45,726 nt of DNA from Lachnospiraceae bacterium (GCA_017626325.1 JAGAIZ010000069.1:1-45726); one strand, 5' to 3'. Counted from the first letter of the stretch, positions 1-7,447 are shown. Program-made: numbers and translations. The notes: a model not told the origin generated them from the letters alone.

Positions 1-2
1 AG

Positions 3-83
3 TATCAGTGACAGTTACCGGATAAGACGATTCTTGAGAAAAAGTTGCAGCAGTTGGTCAATATTCCACAGATTGAGGATTAA
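3..83 (+). pseudogene. 3' remnant of an upstream gene (possibly DUF1016/YhcG-like), with an in-frame TGA
   Basis: The frame ending at the TAA at 81-83 encodes a lysine- and leucine-rich tail containing LPDKTILEKKLQQLV, preceded at 9-11 by an in-frame TGA. The tail loosely recalls the end of DUF1016 (YhcG/PDDEXK nuclease) proteins, where a YQ-x-LPDK segment precedes the C-terminus. The residues just before the TGA are Tyr-Gln, which fits one interrupted coding frame. Only 27 codons are visible because the gene is cut by the window edge, so the family assignment rests on memory of a short motif and is weak. It could also be chance. Confidence 0.25.
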
Positions 84-93
84 GACTTATAAT
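64..93 (+). promoter_or_regulatory. weak candidate promoter of the ATPase gene
   Basis: A perfect -10 hexamer TATAAT lies at 88-93, 22 bp before the start codon. The only -35 candidate, TTCCAC at 64-69 (18-bp spacer), is poor. It would make the ATPase the first gene of its own transcript. Confidence 0.3.
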
Positions 94-115
94 ATACAAA
101 AGAGAGGATTTAAAC

Positions 116-2338
116 ATGGCATATACAAGCAGAATTGCAAACCAATTATTAGTAACGCCTTATGATGATAATTCCGCAGTCCCGGAAGAAGTGTCAGAAC
201 GATTAACAGAAGAAGAGTTTTGTGAGAAATGTTACAGCCATCCTAAGTTCGAGTGGGACATGCAGCAGTATTTGAGTGAAGAGAAGCAGTTTGAATATAT
301 AGATGTACAGATGAATTATGATGAAATAAGAAATCAGATTCATCAACAGAAAACAGCGTATGATAATTTTAATTTGTGGCTGAATAATTTTGATAACAAT
401 AAGGTATATACAATTAATGGAAATGCAGGAACAGGTAAAACAACCTTTATAAATCATAAAAAATATACAGAGACTAAATTAAAATGGGTAATATTGGATA
501 TTCATCTTGCGCGCAGTCTGGATGAATGGATTTCGGACATCAGAACAGAAGTTTCTCATTTTGAACAGGCGCAGGCCAAAGTATATGGCAGTATTATGAA
601 TAAAATATGGGAAATGCTTTTCCAGGGACTGGATGAAAATAATGAATATTCAATAGAGGTTATCTACGATAATCTGTTGAGACTGACTGATGTGTACAAG
701 GAAAAATATGCGAGTAAGTATCCGTCCGGTAGAAAACTGTTGGATGAAGTCTGTGAGGTAATGGCTACCAGCGGTGATGTTTTTGCCAAAGTTGAAGCAG
801 TAGCAGAATTATTCAAAGAACATATCAACGGGAAAATTGAAAAAGATGGAATTATATCTATTTTGAATATTTTTCTTTTGATTTTGAGATGTCTGGCAGA
901 TAGTCCGGAGGATAAATATGTTATTCTTTTCGATAATTTTGAGCGCTTTATCGCGAAAGATGAATTATATAATAAAGATGTGGATGAAATCAGGCTGCTG
1001 CTGTCGTCTTATATCAAAAGAATTAATCAAAAGGGAAATATGCATAATGGACATTTCAAATTTGTTATGGCAGTCAGAGACAGCACTGCGAGAATGTGCG
1101 GCGTTAAATTGCAGGCATCTGATGTGGAAGCCAGTAATCTTGATCTGAGCGAATGGTATGATACCCAGAATATTATAGAGCGGAAGAAAAAGTGGTATGC
1201 GGAGAAGGGCCTTCCTTTGGAAACATCAGATATTGTGGAACAGATCACCGGAGATTTAAGAATTATATATTCTGATCATACTGTTACAGGATTGAAGCTT
1301 ATTATTGACCCGTTGTTTAATGGCAACAAACGGTTAATTATTGATTTTATCGGAAGTATGGTCGAATTGCCAAGCAACGAGAAATATGTGCAGGCATATT
1401 GTAATTTATGGAAGGAAGATACAGACAGATCCAGGTTTGCGGCCAGAAGTATTATTCGTGGTATGCTTCTTAATGAATTGGAACGAAAGCCAGATAAATT
1501 ATTTGAACATTTAAAGACATACAGTACCCGGAATAAAGATAACGGGATAGGAGACGCGAGAAAAATTTTAACGATTCTTTATAACAATATTCAAAAAGGA
1601 AATGAAAATGAAATGACGCTTGTTTCTGTATTTGAAGAGTTGTTTAGAACACGAAATGTGGAGAAGGTATGGAATAACGAAATACATGACAGTAAGAGGA
1701 AGACAATATCTACGATTCTTTTCTATATGAATTCTTACAATCGGAGAGAAAATGATTGGATACAGTTTGTTGATTTACAATTCAGGGAAAGCGGCCGAGG
1801 TCGTAGCATTATTGTAGAAGATGCCGCGAAATTGGAACAGATTTTAAATAGCGATATGAGGAACTTTACGATACATCTTATGCCGGCCGGAAGGGTATAT
1901 CTTATACATATTGTGGCTTCTTTCGAATTCTTTTCGTTAAGATACGTGTCGAATTATACCCCGCTTTTTGCACTGGTGCCTACGCCCGAGGAGGTCGAGC
2001 GGTGTATTTCCGTAAAAGAACTGCCATGTTATAAGAAAATCGAATGCGTGGCAAGATATGCAGTGCAATGTATAGAGGTGTTACAGGACAGAGAGGATAC
2101 GATTAAGCTGCTTATTGGAAACTCTGATAATGGCAAGTATCATGCTGTAAGAATCATTAATCAGCATAAGTCCTATATAGAGTCTTTTGCAACCTATATT
2201 CGTGAAAAATATTGTAATATGAACACTATTAGTGATGAAGTCAGGAAAAAATATGAAATATTGTTCAGGGAGATTATGTCGCAGAGGAATCGGTATAACA
2301 AATATGAAAATGACAGTCATAAAAACTGGAGAAGGTGA
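116..2338 (+). CDS. large P-loop ATPase (AAA+/STAND-like), putative defence protein
   Basis: A 740-residue protein with an N-terminal NTPase module. A Walker A, GNAGTGKTT, is at residues 102-110. A Walker B-like strand VILFDNFER is at 269-277, and a sensor-type segment FKFVMAVRDST at 314-324 has an arginine in the position usual for STAND/KAP-type ATPases. The C-terminal half (about 430-740) is helical. It contains MPAGRVYLIHIV...FEFF (589-606), which recalls the winged-helix extension of ATPases found in bacterial defence loci; this comparison is by eye. No membrane segment is evident. The start is fixed by AGAGAGGA at 101-108, 7 bp before ATG. The stop overlaps the next gene's possible GTG start, so the two are probably translated together. 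Base composition is AT-rich compared with genes after 6000, suggesting acquisition by transfer. The substrate or trigger is unknown. Confidence 0.7.
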   Translation: MAYTSRIANQLLVTPYDDNSAVPEEVSERLTEEEFCEKCYSHPKFEWDMQQYLSEEKQFEYIDVQMNYDEIRNQIHQQKTAYDNFNLWLNNFDNNKVYTINGNAGTGKTTFINHKKYTETKLKWVILDIHLARSLDEWISDIRTEVSHFEQAQAKVYGSIMNKIWEMLFQGLDENNEYSIEVIYDNLLRLTDVYKEKYASKYPSGRKLLDEVCEVMATSGDVFAKVEAVAELFKEHINGKIEKDGIISILNIFLLILRCLADSPEDKYVILFDNFERFIAKDELYNKDVDEIRLLLSSYIKRINQKGNMHNGHFKFVMAVRDSTARMCGVKLQASDVEASNLDLSEWYDTQNIIERKKKWYAEKGLPLETSDIVEQITGDLRIIYSDHTVTGLKLIIDPLFNGNKRLIIDFIGSMVELPSNEKYVQAYCNLWKEDTDRSRFAARSIIRGMLLNELERKPDKLFEHLKTYSTRNKDNGIGDARKILTILYNNIQKGNENEMTLVSVFEELFRTRNVEKVWNNEIHDSKRKTISTILFYMNSYNRRENDWIQFVDLQFRESGRGRSIIVEDAAKLEQILNSDMRNFTIHLMPAGRVYLIHIVASFEFFSLRYVSNYTPLFALVPTPEEVERCISVKELPCYKKIECVARYAVQCIEVLQDREDTIKLLIGNSDNGKYHAVRIINQHKSYIESFATYIREKYCNMNTISDEVRKKYEILFREIMSQRNRYNKYENDSHKNWRR

Positions 2339-2970
2339 GTATATTGGTGCTGAATATATTACTTACAATAATGATGAGTTTCATGGAAGGGGCTGCTGGT
2401 GCAGCCCCAATGAGTATGTTAGAAGGTGTAGGCGCTGTTACTGATATTGCGGTTGATCTCATTGTTATTGCCGGAGGTATTTTGGGATTTAATTATGTGA
2501 AAAAAATGAAGGAGAAGCAGAAAGAATCTACATTCAGCTATCTTACCAGGTTAAGTGTTCGATTAAGGTATTTTCGGGAAATATTGATTACATATAGAGC
2601 GGATGTTATGAATCGATTTGTGCCGGAGGATTGCCGGAGAGAAACGAGCGCTGACAGAATGTTCCTGGTGGATAATGTGATAAAGAATTTATCCCAAAAT
2701 GCAAGAGAAACTTTAGCATTTCTTAAGAATCAGGATGATCAGATGCCTGCCCAAAAAGGTTGGGTGAATCATTTCAATTTATTTGTTGAGTTTCTTATAG
2801 ACTGTGAACAGTTAGATCAGGATATGTATTTTAAATGGACCAGGAAAGATGATTTGGAGGAAAAGAAGAATCAGTATTACGTCAATGCATTGAAAAACAT
2901 AAACGACCTGTTGGAAATGGTTGATGGTTGTCAGAAGAAAGTGGAGTATGATATGTTTTTCAAAGATTGA
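2335..2970 (+). CDS. membrane-anchored partner of the upstream ATPase (unknown function)
   Basis: About 207-211 residues. The first 50 are hydrophobic with one clear membrane segment (about 35-53, VTDIAVDLIVIAGGILGF), followed by a positively charged stretch and a soluble helical domain of about 155 residues. No catalytic motif or known family is recognised. GTG at 2335 would overlap the ATPase stop by four bases. However, AAGGTGA at 2332-2338 is better placed for GTG at 2347, so the true start may be 12 bases later. Overlap with a P-loop ATPase suggests a two-component module in which this protein is a membrane effector or anchor; that is inference. It shares the AT-rich composition of its neighbour. 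Confidence 0.6.
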   Translation: MSILVLNILLTIMMSFMEGAAGAAPMSMLEGVGAVTDIAVDLIVIAGGILGFNYVKKMKEKQKESTFSYLTRLSVRLRYFREILITYRADVMNRFVPEDCRRETSADRMFLVDNVIKNLSQNARETLAFLKNQDDQMPAQKGWVNHFNLFVEFLIDCEQLDQDMYFKWTRKDDLEEKKNQYYVNALKNINDLLEMVDGCQKKVEYDMFFKD

Positions 2971-3331
2971 AGCAGCGAGGGAAAAGATTTTCCGCTGAAT
3001 TCAAAACTAAATAAAATGGTGGAAAATGTCGAAAAACATGATATAATTAGGACAAACTATTGGGAAACCCTAAAGAAGTACTTGCATAGAATACAATAAG
3101 ATGATACAATTATAGACGTTATTAAGTAAAAGAACATAGGGAACAGGCGGGTACGTTGTGACATTCATAAGTCCTGTGGAGGTCGATTGAAAATCACATT
3201 GATGTGCTGATTTTTCAATCGACAATTTGAGACTCTGACATGGATGATTAGAATGTCTTGTGTAATGCAAGGCAATTTTTGAATATTTAATACTTTAATA
3301 TTTGTGAGGAAGGAACAGAATATACGATAGT
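2971..3331. other. 361-bp gene-free spacer with a hairpin and an isolated -10 element
   Basis: No coding frame with a ribosome binding site is visible. It contains TG-A-TATAAT (extended -10) at 3039-3047 with no good -35, and a long imperfect palindrome at 3180-3222. Just before the palindrome, a short open stretch ends in TGA (about 3143-3190, translation ending SPVEVD) and could be a gene fragment. The spacer separates the ATPase pair from the next cassette and could hold an RNA or the scar of a past insertion. Confidence 0.4.
3180..3245. repeat. hairpin element, copy 1 (related copy at 14042-14112)
   Basis: The left arm GTCGATTGAAAATC and right arm GATTTTTCAATCGAC pair almost completely around a small inner stem ACAT/ATGT. 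The stretch from GATGTGCTGATT (3201) to TCTGACATGGA matches, with gaps, the leader of the response regulator gene at 14049-14109 (GATGTGCTGATT, TTTCAA, CAATTTGA, TCTGACAT in the same order). A poly-T tail is absent, so it is not an obvious terminator. It is probably a small interspersed repeat. Confidence 0.45.
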
Positions 3332-3772
3332 GTGTATTTAATAAAGTACATGGAAAAAGAAAATAGTAAGCAGGATAATTTAAAAATTATCTTTTCACTG
3401 ATTTCACTTTTTTTGATGATACCACCATTAATAAATGGAGATAATAGTTACTATAGAACACTTTTTATTTTTTTGATAAACAGAGTTATTGATATGACTT
3501 TTAAAAGAAAAAATAATGAGACAGTGTTTTTTGTGGTATGGTCATTAATTAATCAATGGATAGGTGTTTTAGCTTGTGCAATTGCTTTTTGTTCAATAGC
3601 ACCTGATTTTGCAGAGATTTGTAAGTCTTATTCTGATCAAATCAATATAACATTGTTTGTTTCAGCGATATCATGTGTATTAAAAGAAATGATTGTATTA
3701 ATTGTTATATCTGTAAAGGAAAGTTTGCTTAAGGAAAAAATAAAAAGTGAAATGAAAGGAGAATCTTTATGA
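3332..3772 (+). CDS. small integral membrane protein of unknown function
   Basis: 146 residues with about three to four hydrophobic segments (near 19-35, 45-55, 66-88 and 105-128) and a lysine-rich C-terminal tail, so it is an integral membrane protein. It matches no family I recognise. The start is uncertain. GTG at 3332 is 17 bp beyond the purine tract GAGGAAGGA (3306-3314), and an in-frame ATG follows at 3350. The stop overlaps the next start as ATGA (3769-3772), so the two are translationally coupled. It is very AT-rich and lies in a three-gene cassette (3332-4581) with no recognisable enzyme. Confidence 0.55.
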   Translation: MYLIKYMEKENSKQDNLKIIFSLISLFLMIPPLINGDNSYYRTLFIFLINRVIDMTFKRKNNETVFFVVWSLINQWIGVLACAIAFCSIAPDFAEICKSYSDQINITLFVSAISCVLKEMIVLIVISVKESLLKEKIKSEMKGESL

Positions 3773-3999
3773 CAGGCTTAGAGTTGGGTATTGGAATTTT
3801 AGCAGGAGTGATTGCTCTCATTTTAGTTGTTTCTGCTGTTACCATTATGGTTACTAAAGTCAATTCTAAAGAAATTAATAATATGCGGAATGTCTACTTG
3901 GGAAGATTAGCAAATAGTGACTCATCTATACAGGATGCAATGAAATATTTGAAATTGACAAATGGAATAAAACAACAACTGCATGGAGAAAAGAAGTAA
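3769..3999 (+). CDS. small single-pass membrane protein
   Basis: 76 residues. One strong membrane segment occupies residues 6-29 (leucine, isoleucine and valine rich), followed by a basic, mostly helical cytoplasmic tail. AAAGGAG (3756-3762) sits 6 bp before ATG. The gene overlaps the upstream stop by four bases, and the next gene begins immediately after its own TAA, so the cassette is clearly an operon. Function is unknown. The size and topology would suit a toxin-like or holin-like pore subunit or a scaffold, but nothing in the sequence proves either. Confidence 0.55.
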   Translation: MTGLELGIGILAGVIALILVVSAVTIMVTKVNSKEINNMRNVYLGRLANSDSSIQDAMKYLKLTNGIKQQLHGEKK

Positions 4000-4581
4000 A
4001 TGGGAGAAATGCATCCAGACAGAGATAGTTATGAAATGATTTGGGATAAAGTAATCAGGAAAGAAATTGATAATTATCAATCATCATATGTGAATTGCAT
4101 AGAGCTTATTCCAAATGTTAAAGAAGAAATATGGAAAAAGTATGTTTCATTAAATGTCTATTGCAAGAACAATTATATGAAATCTCCAGAAGGCAAAATA
4201 GATAGACATAAAGTAGCGGCATGTTATATGATTGCTATTGCGATGTTGAGGCCTATGCGTTTTGTGCAAAAGATTGATAATAAGGAAGTACCATTAGCTA
4301 TAAATGAAATGCTGGCAATTACGGTTGGCCTATCTTTGGTAAGAGCTTTTGCTATTGCAGCAATTAAAGAAAACGATAGCATAAATAAAGAAGATGCTGA
4401 TATTTTGGTTGCAAAATTTGAGGATGGAATAAAAATTCCGGAAGGAAATTTGGTAAATCATGGTGTGTATTTAGAGAATTATGCTAATGAGATTTATTTT
4501 GCAGCATCTGAAGGTAAGATTAGTGTTTTGTCTTTAGCACATGAATTATATCTACTAGAAGTAATCACTAGAATTAGTTAA
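4000..4581 (+). CDS. helical soluble protein of unknown function, last gene of a three-gene cassette
   Basis: 193 residues, predicted cytoplasmic and alpha-helical. A notable segment, IDRHKVAACYMIAIAMLRPM (about 67-86), is followed by a hydrophobic helix NEMLAITVGLSLVRAFAIAA (about 101-120) that could be a core helix rather than a membrane span. No catalytic motif is visible and the family is unknown to me. ATG at 4000 abuts the previous TAA; the purine run GGAGAAAAGAAG at 3984-3995 can serve as its ribosome binding site, and a second ATG at 4009 is possible. Its coupling to two small membrane proteins suggests a sensor or regulator for a membrane effector. This is inference only. Confidence 0.5.
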   Translation: MGEMHPDRDSYEMIWDKVIRKEIDNYQSSYVNCIELIPNVKEEIWKKYVSLNVYCKNNYMKSPEGKIDRHKVAACYMIAIAMLRPMRFVQKIDNKEVPLAINEMLAITVGLSLVRAFAIAAIKENDSINKEDADILVAKFEDGIKIPEGNLVNHGVYLENYANEIYFAASEGKISVLSLAHELYLLEVITRIS

Positions 4582-4659
4582 AACAAGGGTAAATGGTGAA
4601 TAACCCGTCCGCTTCCCGGCAATCTTCAAAATGCTTCACCTGACATTTGGAGGTGTTCT

Positions 4660-4812
4660 TCATCTTAATTTTCTGATTATCACCAAACCAAGTTTCATTA
4701 CACTCTTTTTATCTACTGTATCTTGAAACATTTCTGCAATTTCAAGCCAAAAGGAGTTACCCGGATATGTATTACCCAGAAGTGAGATGACAACTTTCGG
4801 TTTATTTACACT
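4660..4812 (-). pseudogene. decayed minus-strand gene fragment
   Basis: Read on the minus strand from about 4812 to a TGA at 4662-4660, this frame gives about 50 residues that look protein-like, including KPKVVISLLGNTYPG, NSFWLEIAEMF and VMKLGLVIIRK. There is no start codon with a ribosome binding site, and the frame upstream of it turns low-complexity. It is therefore best read as the C-terminal scrap of a lost gene. The alternating strand-helix pattern recalls an alpha/beta domain. I cannot name the family. Confidence 0.3.
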
Positions 4813-4841
4813 ACTGGGCAGAAAGAATAGAAAGGATTTTA

Positions 4842-4870
4842 TTGTCGAACAACAACCCGTATAGTATAAT
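4842..4870 (+). promoter_or_regulatory. sigma-A promoter of the macro-TIR gene
   Basis: TTGTCG at 4842-4847, a 17-bp spacer and a perfect TATAAT at 4865-4870. The leader of about 88 nt ends in GAGGAGG, 7 bp before the ATG at 4965. The gene thus appears independently transcribed from the cassette before it. Confidence 0.55.
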
Positions 4871-4964
4871 GATGAAAATAGTTGAATTAAATACTCTATT
4901 AGAATAGCATTGTGGAAAACAGGCGTTTACGCAATATATCGGATTAATCGCGAGGAGGATACAG

Positions 4965-5954
4965 ATGTATCAGTTAAAGCAAGGCAGTATTTTTGACCAG
5001 AAATGTGATTTGGTTATTATTCCGTGTAATAATTATGGAGGAATTACATCTTCTGTTGAAAACGATTTAGTAGCGTACGGCCTGCCGACTTCGATTAAGA
5101 TATCTCATCCGGGTCAGGTTGTGTTTGAAAACTGTCCGAAGCATTTCACATTGTCTTCTGTGATTGGATATTCGGCGTCTGTTGATGTAAGTCGATTTAT
5201 ACATAACCAATCGAATCAGAATTTGCTGCATGATATATGCAGACAGATTATTGACTATTGCAGAAGCAATTCTCTGAGGTTTGTGAACATACCATTGTTG
5301 GGAGCGGGTGCAGGCAGATTATCTTATCAGGAATCATTTGATACGATTCGAAAGTATTTTGCAGAGGAACAATATATTAAGGCGAATATTTATGCGCATT
5401 CTCAAAACGTATATAATATGTTGGCTGAATCTGATCGCCAGACAGCGGAAGCGGCAGAATTTCATCCCCGTGTATTTATCAGTTATACAGGGTATGATGC
5501 AGACAATCAGAAATGGGTAAAGAATTTGTGTATTAAACTGCGTCAAAATGGCGTAGACGCCAGATGCGATCTTTTTCATTTGAAATTGGGACAGGATTTA
5601 CCGCAGTGGATGACGAATGAAATTGAACTTGCGGACAAGGTATTATTAGTTTGCGATAGATATTATCTTTCCAAAATCAATCCCAATCGGGGCGGCGTCG
5701 GCTGGGAGACTATGATTATTCAGGGAGGCATGCTGATGAATCAGGAAAACAATAAGTTTATCTGTCTCATGCGTGAGGAAAATGCCGAGCTTTCCCTTCC
5801 TAAATATATGCGTACAAAATATTCTCTGGATTGCTGTCATGATGAGATAGAGGAGGACAAATTCAGAAAACTGCTGATGAGTATTTATGATTGCGACGAA
5901 ATACCGCCATTAAATGCGATGCCTCAATTTATCAAGGAGATGATTACTAAGTAG
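4965..5954 (+). CDS. macro domain-TIR domain fusion protein (putative NAD-based immune effector)
   Basis: 329 residues in two domains. Residues 1-150 form a macro-like ADP-ribose-binding fold: the first strand CDLVIIPCNN (14-23) and the phosphate-loop-like IPLLGAGAGRLSYQES (109-124) are typical. Residues 168-308 form a TIR/SEFIR-type domain: PRVFISYTGYDADNQKW (168-184), LKLGQDLPQWM, then KVLLVCDRYYLSKI and GGVGWE, with Glu248 in the position of the catalytic glutamate of NAD-cleaving TIRs. No signal peptide or membrane segment is present. In known systems (Thoeris and related) TIR domains turn NAD into ADP-ribose derivatives and macro or SLOG domains bind them, so maker and binder may be joined here in one chain; that is inference. 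It is a single-gene transcription unit with its own promoter and a strong ribosome binding site, in an AT-rich island. Confidence 0.8.
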   Translation: MYQLKQGSIFDQKCDLVIIPCNNYGGITSSVENDLVAYGLPTSIKISHPGQVVFENCPKHFTLSSVIGYSASVDVSRFIHNQSNQNLLHDICRQIIDYCRSNSLRFVNIPLLGAGAGRLSYQESFDTIRKYFAEEQYIKANIYAHSQNVYNMLAESDRQTAEAAEFHPRVFISYTGYDADNQKWVKNLCIKLRQNGVDARCDLFHLKLGQDLPQWMTNEIELADKVLLVCDRYYLSKINPNRGGVGWETMIIQGGMLMNQENNKFICLMREENAELSLPKYMRTKYSLDCCHDEIEEDKFRKLLMSIYDCDEIPPLNAMPQFIKEMITK

Positions 5955-6009
5955 AGTTTTCACTCCGGCGGCTTTATACGATTGATAAGCGCCCAAAAGT
6001 ATAAAATTC

Positions 6010-6074
6010 TCCATATCAGCGCAATCTATTAGGCAGAAACTATGCATTACTGCAAGAAAACGCTCTGATATGGA
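6010..6074. repeat. 10-bp inverted repeat whose right arm covers part of a ribosome binding site
   Basis: TCCATATCAG (6010-6019) and CTGATATGGA (6065-6074) are perfect reverse complements, 45 bp apart. The right arm contains the first three bases of the GGAGG (6072-6076) that serves the ATG at 6082. In RNA this could hide the ribosome binding site. Confidence 0.45.
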
Positions 6075-6081
6075 GGATGAA

Positions 6082-7413
6082 ATGGAATCTTTTTTTAATA
6101 AGACCGCATCGTTTCCGCATTTCGAGACGCTGCAGGAGGACGTGAAGACGGATGTGCTGATCATCGGCGGCGGGATTACCGGAATCCTGTGCGCTTATTT
6201 TCTGAAGGAACGGGGCGTTGATTGTCTGCTTGTGGAAAAAGACAGGCTATGCCAGGGCGTGACAGGCAATACCACAGCGAAGATTACGGCGCAGCATGGG
6301 CTGGTCTATGACAAGCTGCTTAAGGATGCGGGGCTTGAGAAAACGAAGCTGTATCTGGAAGCAAACTGGCTGGCTATCCGCAAATACGAGGAGCTTGCCG
6401 CGCAAATTGACTGTGATTTTGCGGAGAAGACAGCTTATGTCTATTCCATAGAGCATCCGGAGAAGCTGGAGGCGGAAGCAAGGGCTTACCGGATGCTTGG
6501 GCTTGAGGACAGGATTGTGGAGACGCCGGAGCTGCCCTTTGCCACGGCGGGCGCTGTACGGATGCCCAATCAGGCGCAGTTTCATCCGCTGAAATTCCTG
6601 TCTGCTCTGGTAAAGGATCTGAATATTTATGAGCAAACCTTTGTCAGGGAATGGAAGCCCAATCGGGCGGTGACGGCGCAGGGCAGCATTACTTATCAGC
6701 AGGTGATCTTTGCGACCCATTTTCCCATAGATAATAAGCACGGATTATATTTTCTCAAATTATATCAGCACCGCTCCTATGTGATCGCGCTGGAGCATGC
6801 GGCGCAGCTTGAGGGAATGTATGTATCGGAGGACAGAAAAGGCCTGTCTTTTCGAAATTGCGGCGATCTGCTCTTTGTGGGCGGCGGCAGTCACCGTACC
6901 GGGAAGAAGGGCGGTAATTTTCAGGAACTGCGCAACTTCGCGAAACAGTATTATCCTGACGCGGAAGAGAGGTATGCCTGGGCGGCGCAGGATTGTATGC
7001 CTCTGGATGAAGCGCCTTATATCGGCCCGTATTCGCCTGCTATGCCGGGCTGTTATGTGGCGACGGGGTTTCGGAAATGGGGGATGACTTCGGCGATGGT
7101 GTCTGCCATGCTGTTAGCGGATATGGTGCAGGGAATCGATAACCCATATGCGGCGGTCTTCGACCCTTCCAGAAATATGTTTACCGGACAGCTTATGATA
7201 AACGGCGCACAGGCGATGATGAATCTGCTCACGCCTACGACGCCTCGCTGCCCGCACATGGGCTGCGCCCTGAAATGGAACGGAGCAGAACACTCCTGGG
7301 ACTGTCCCTGCCACGGCTCACGCTTTACGCAGGAAGGGCGGCTTCTGGATAATCCGGCCAACGGAGACAGTGAGGCCGCAGCCGGGAAAAGTGCCGCAGA
7401 CAGGAAGCCCTAG
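6082..7413 (+). CDS. FAD-dependent oxidoreductase with C-terminal Rieske [2Fe-2S] domain
   Basis: 443 residues. An N-terminal dinucleotide-binding motif VLIIGGGITGILCAYFL (about 25-41) and a long DadA/glycine-oxidase-type body bind FAD. The C-terminus carries a Rieske cluster motif: CPHMGC, 13 residues, then CPCHGSRF, i.e. C-x-H ... C-x2-H. The electron donor is unknown; family members oxidise amines or amino acids, and the Rieske cluster would pass electrons on. No membrane segment is seen, so it should be cytoplasmic. Two in-frame ATGs exist. GGAGG at 6072-6076 is 5 bp before ATG 6082, which I prefer over ATG 6070. The gene stands alone; GC rises sharply here, marking the end of the AT-rich island. 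Residues 435-443 are a poorly conserved alanine- and lysine-rich tail. Confidence 0.85.
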   Translation: MESFFNKTASFPHFETLQEDVKTDVLIIGGGITGILCAYFLKERGVDCLLVEKDRLCQGVTGNTTAKITAQHGLVYDKLLKDAGLEKTKLYLEANWLAIRKYEELAAQIDCDFAEKTAYVYSIEHPEKLEAEARAYRMLGLEDRIVETPELPFATAGAVRMPNQAQFHPLKFLSALVKDLNIYEQTFVREWKPNRAVTAQGSITYQQVIFATHFPIDNKHGLYFLKLYQHRSYVIALEHAAQLEGMYVSEDRKGLSFRNCGDLLFVGGGSHRTGKKGGNFQELRNFAKQYYPDAEERYAWAAQDCMPLDEAPYIGPYSPAMPGCYVATGFRKWGMTSAMVSAMLLADMVQGIDNPYAAVFDPSRNMFTGQLMINGAQAMMNLLTPTTPRCPHMGCALKWNGAEHSWDCPCHGSRFTQEGRLLDNPANGDSEAAAGKSAADRKP

Positions 7414-7447
7414 ACAGGAACCCGGAGAGGAAGCGTGAATGAAAATT

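Larger units (their letters stand above)
4582..4964. other. 383-bp spacer: probable gene remnant plus the promoter of the macro-TIR gene
   Basis: No intact gene is present. The minus strand carries a codon-like fragment (see 4660-4812). The plus strand carries a good promoter at 4842-4870. Nothing else is recognised. Confidence 0.45.

Noticed and set aside
3070-3270. 66-codon minus-strand frame in the spacer
   Set aside because: No ribosome binding site, crosses the hairpin, and the sequence is not protein-like.
4574-4663. 29-codon minus-strand frame starting ATG 4663
   Set aside because: Too short, no ribosome binding site, overlaps the 3' end of the 193-residue gene.
1-5960. prophage or transposon
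   Set aside because: No integrase, transposase, terminase or structural gene; only the composition suggests transfer.
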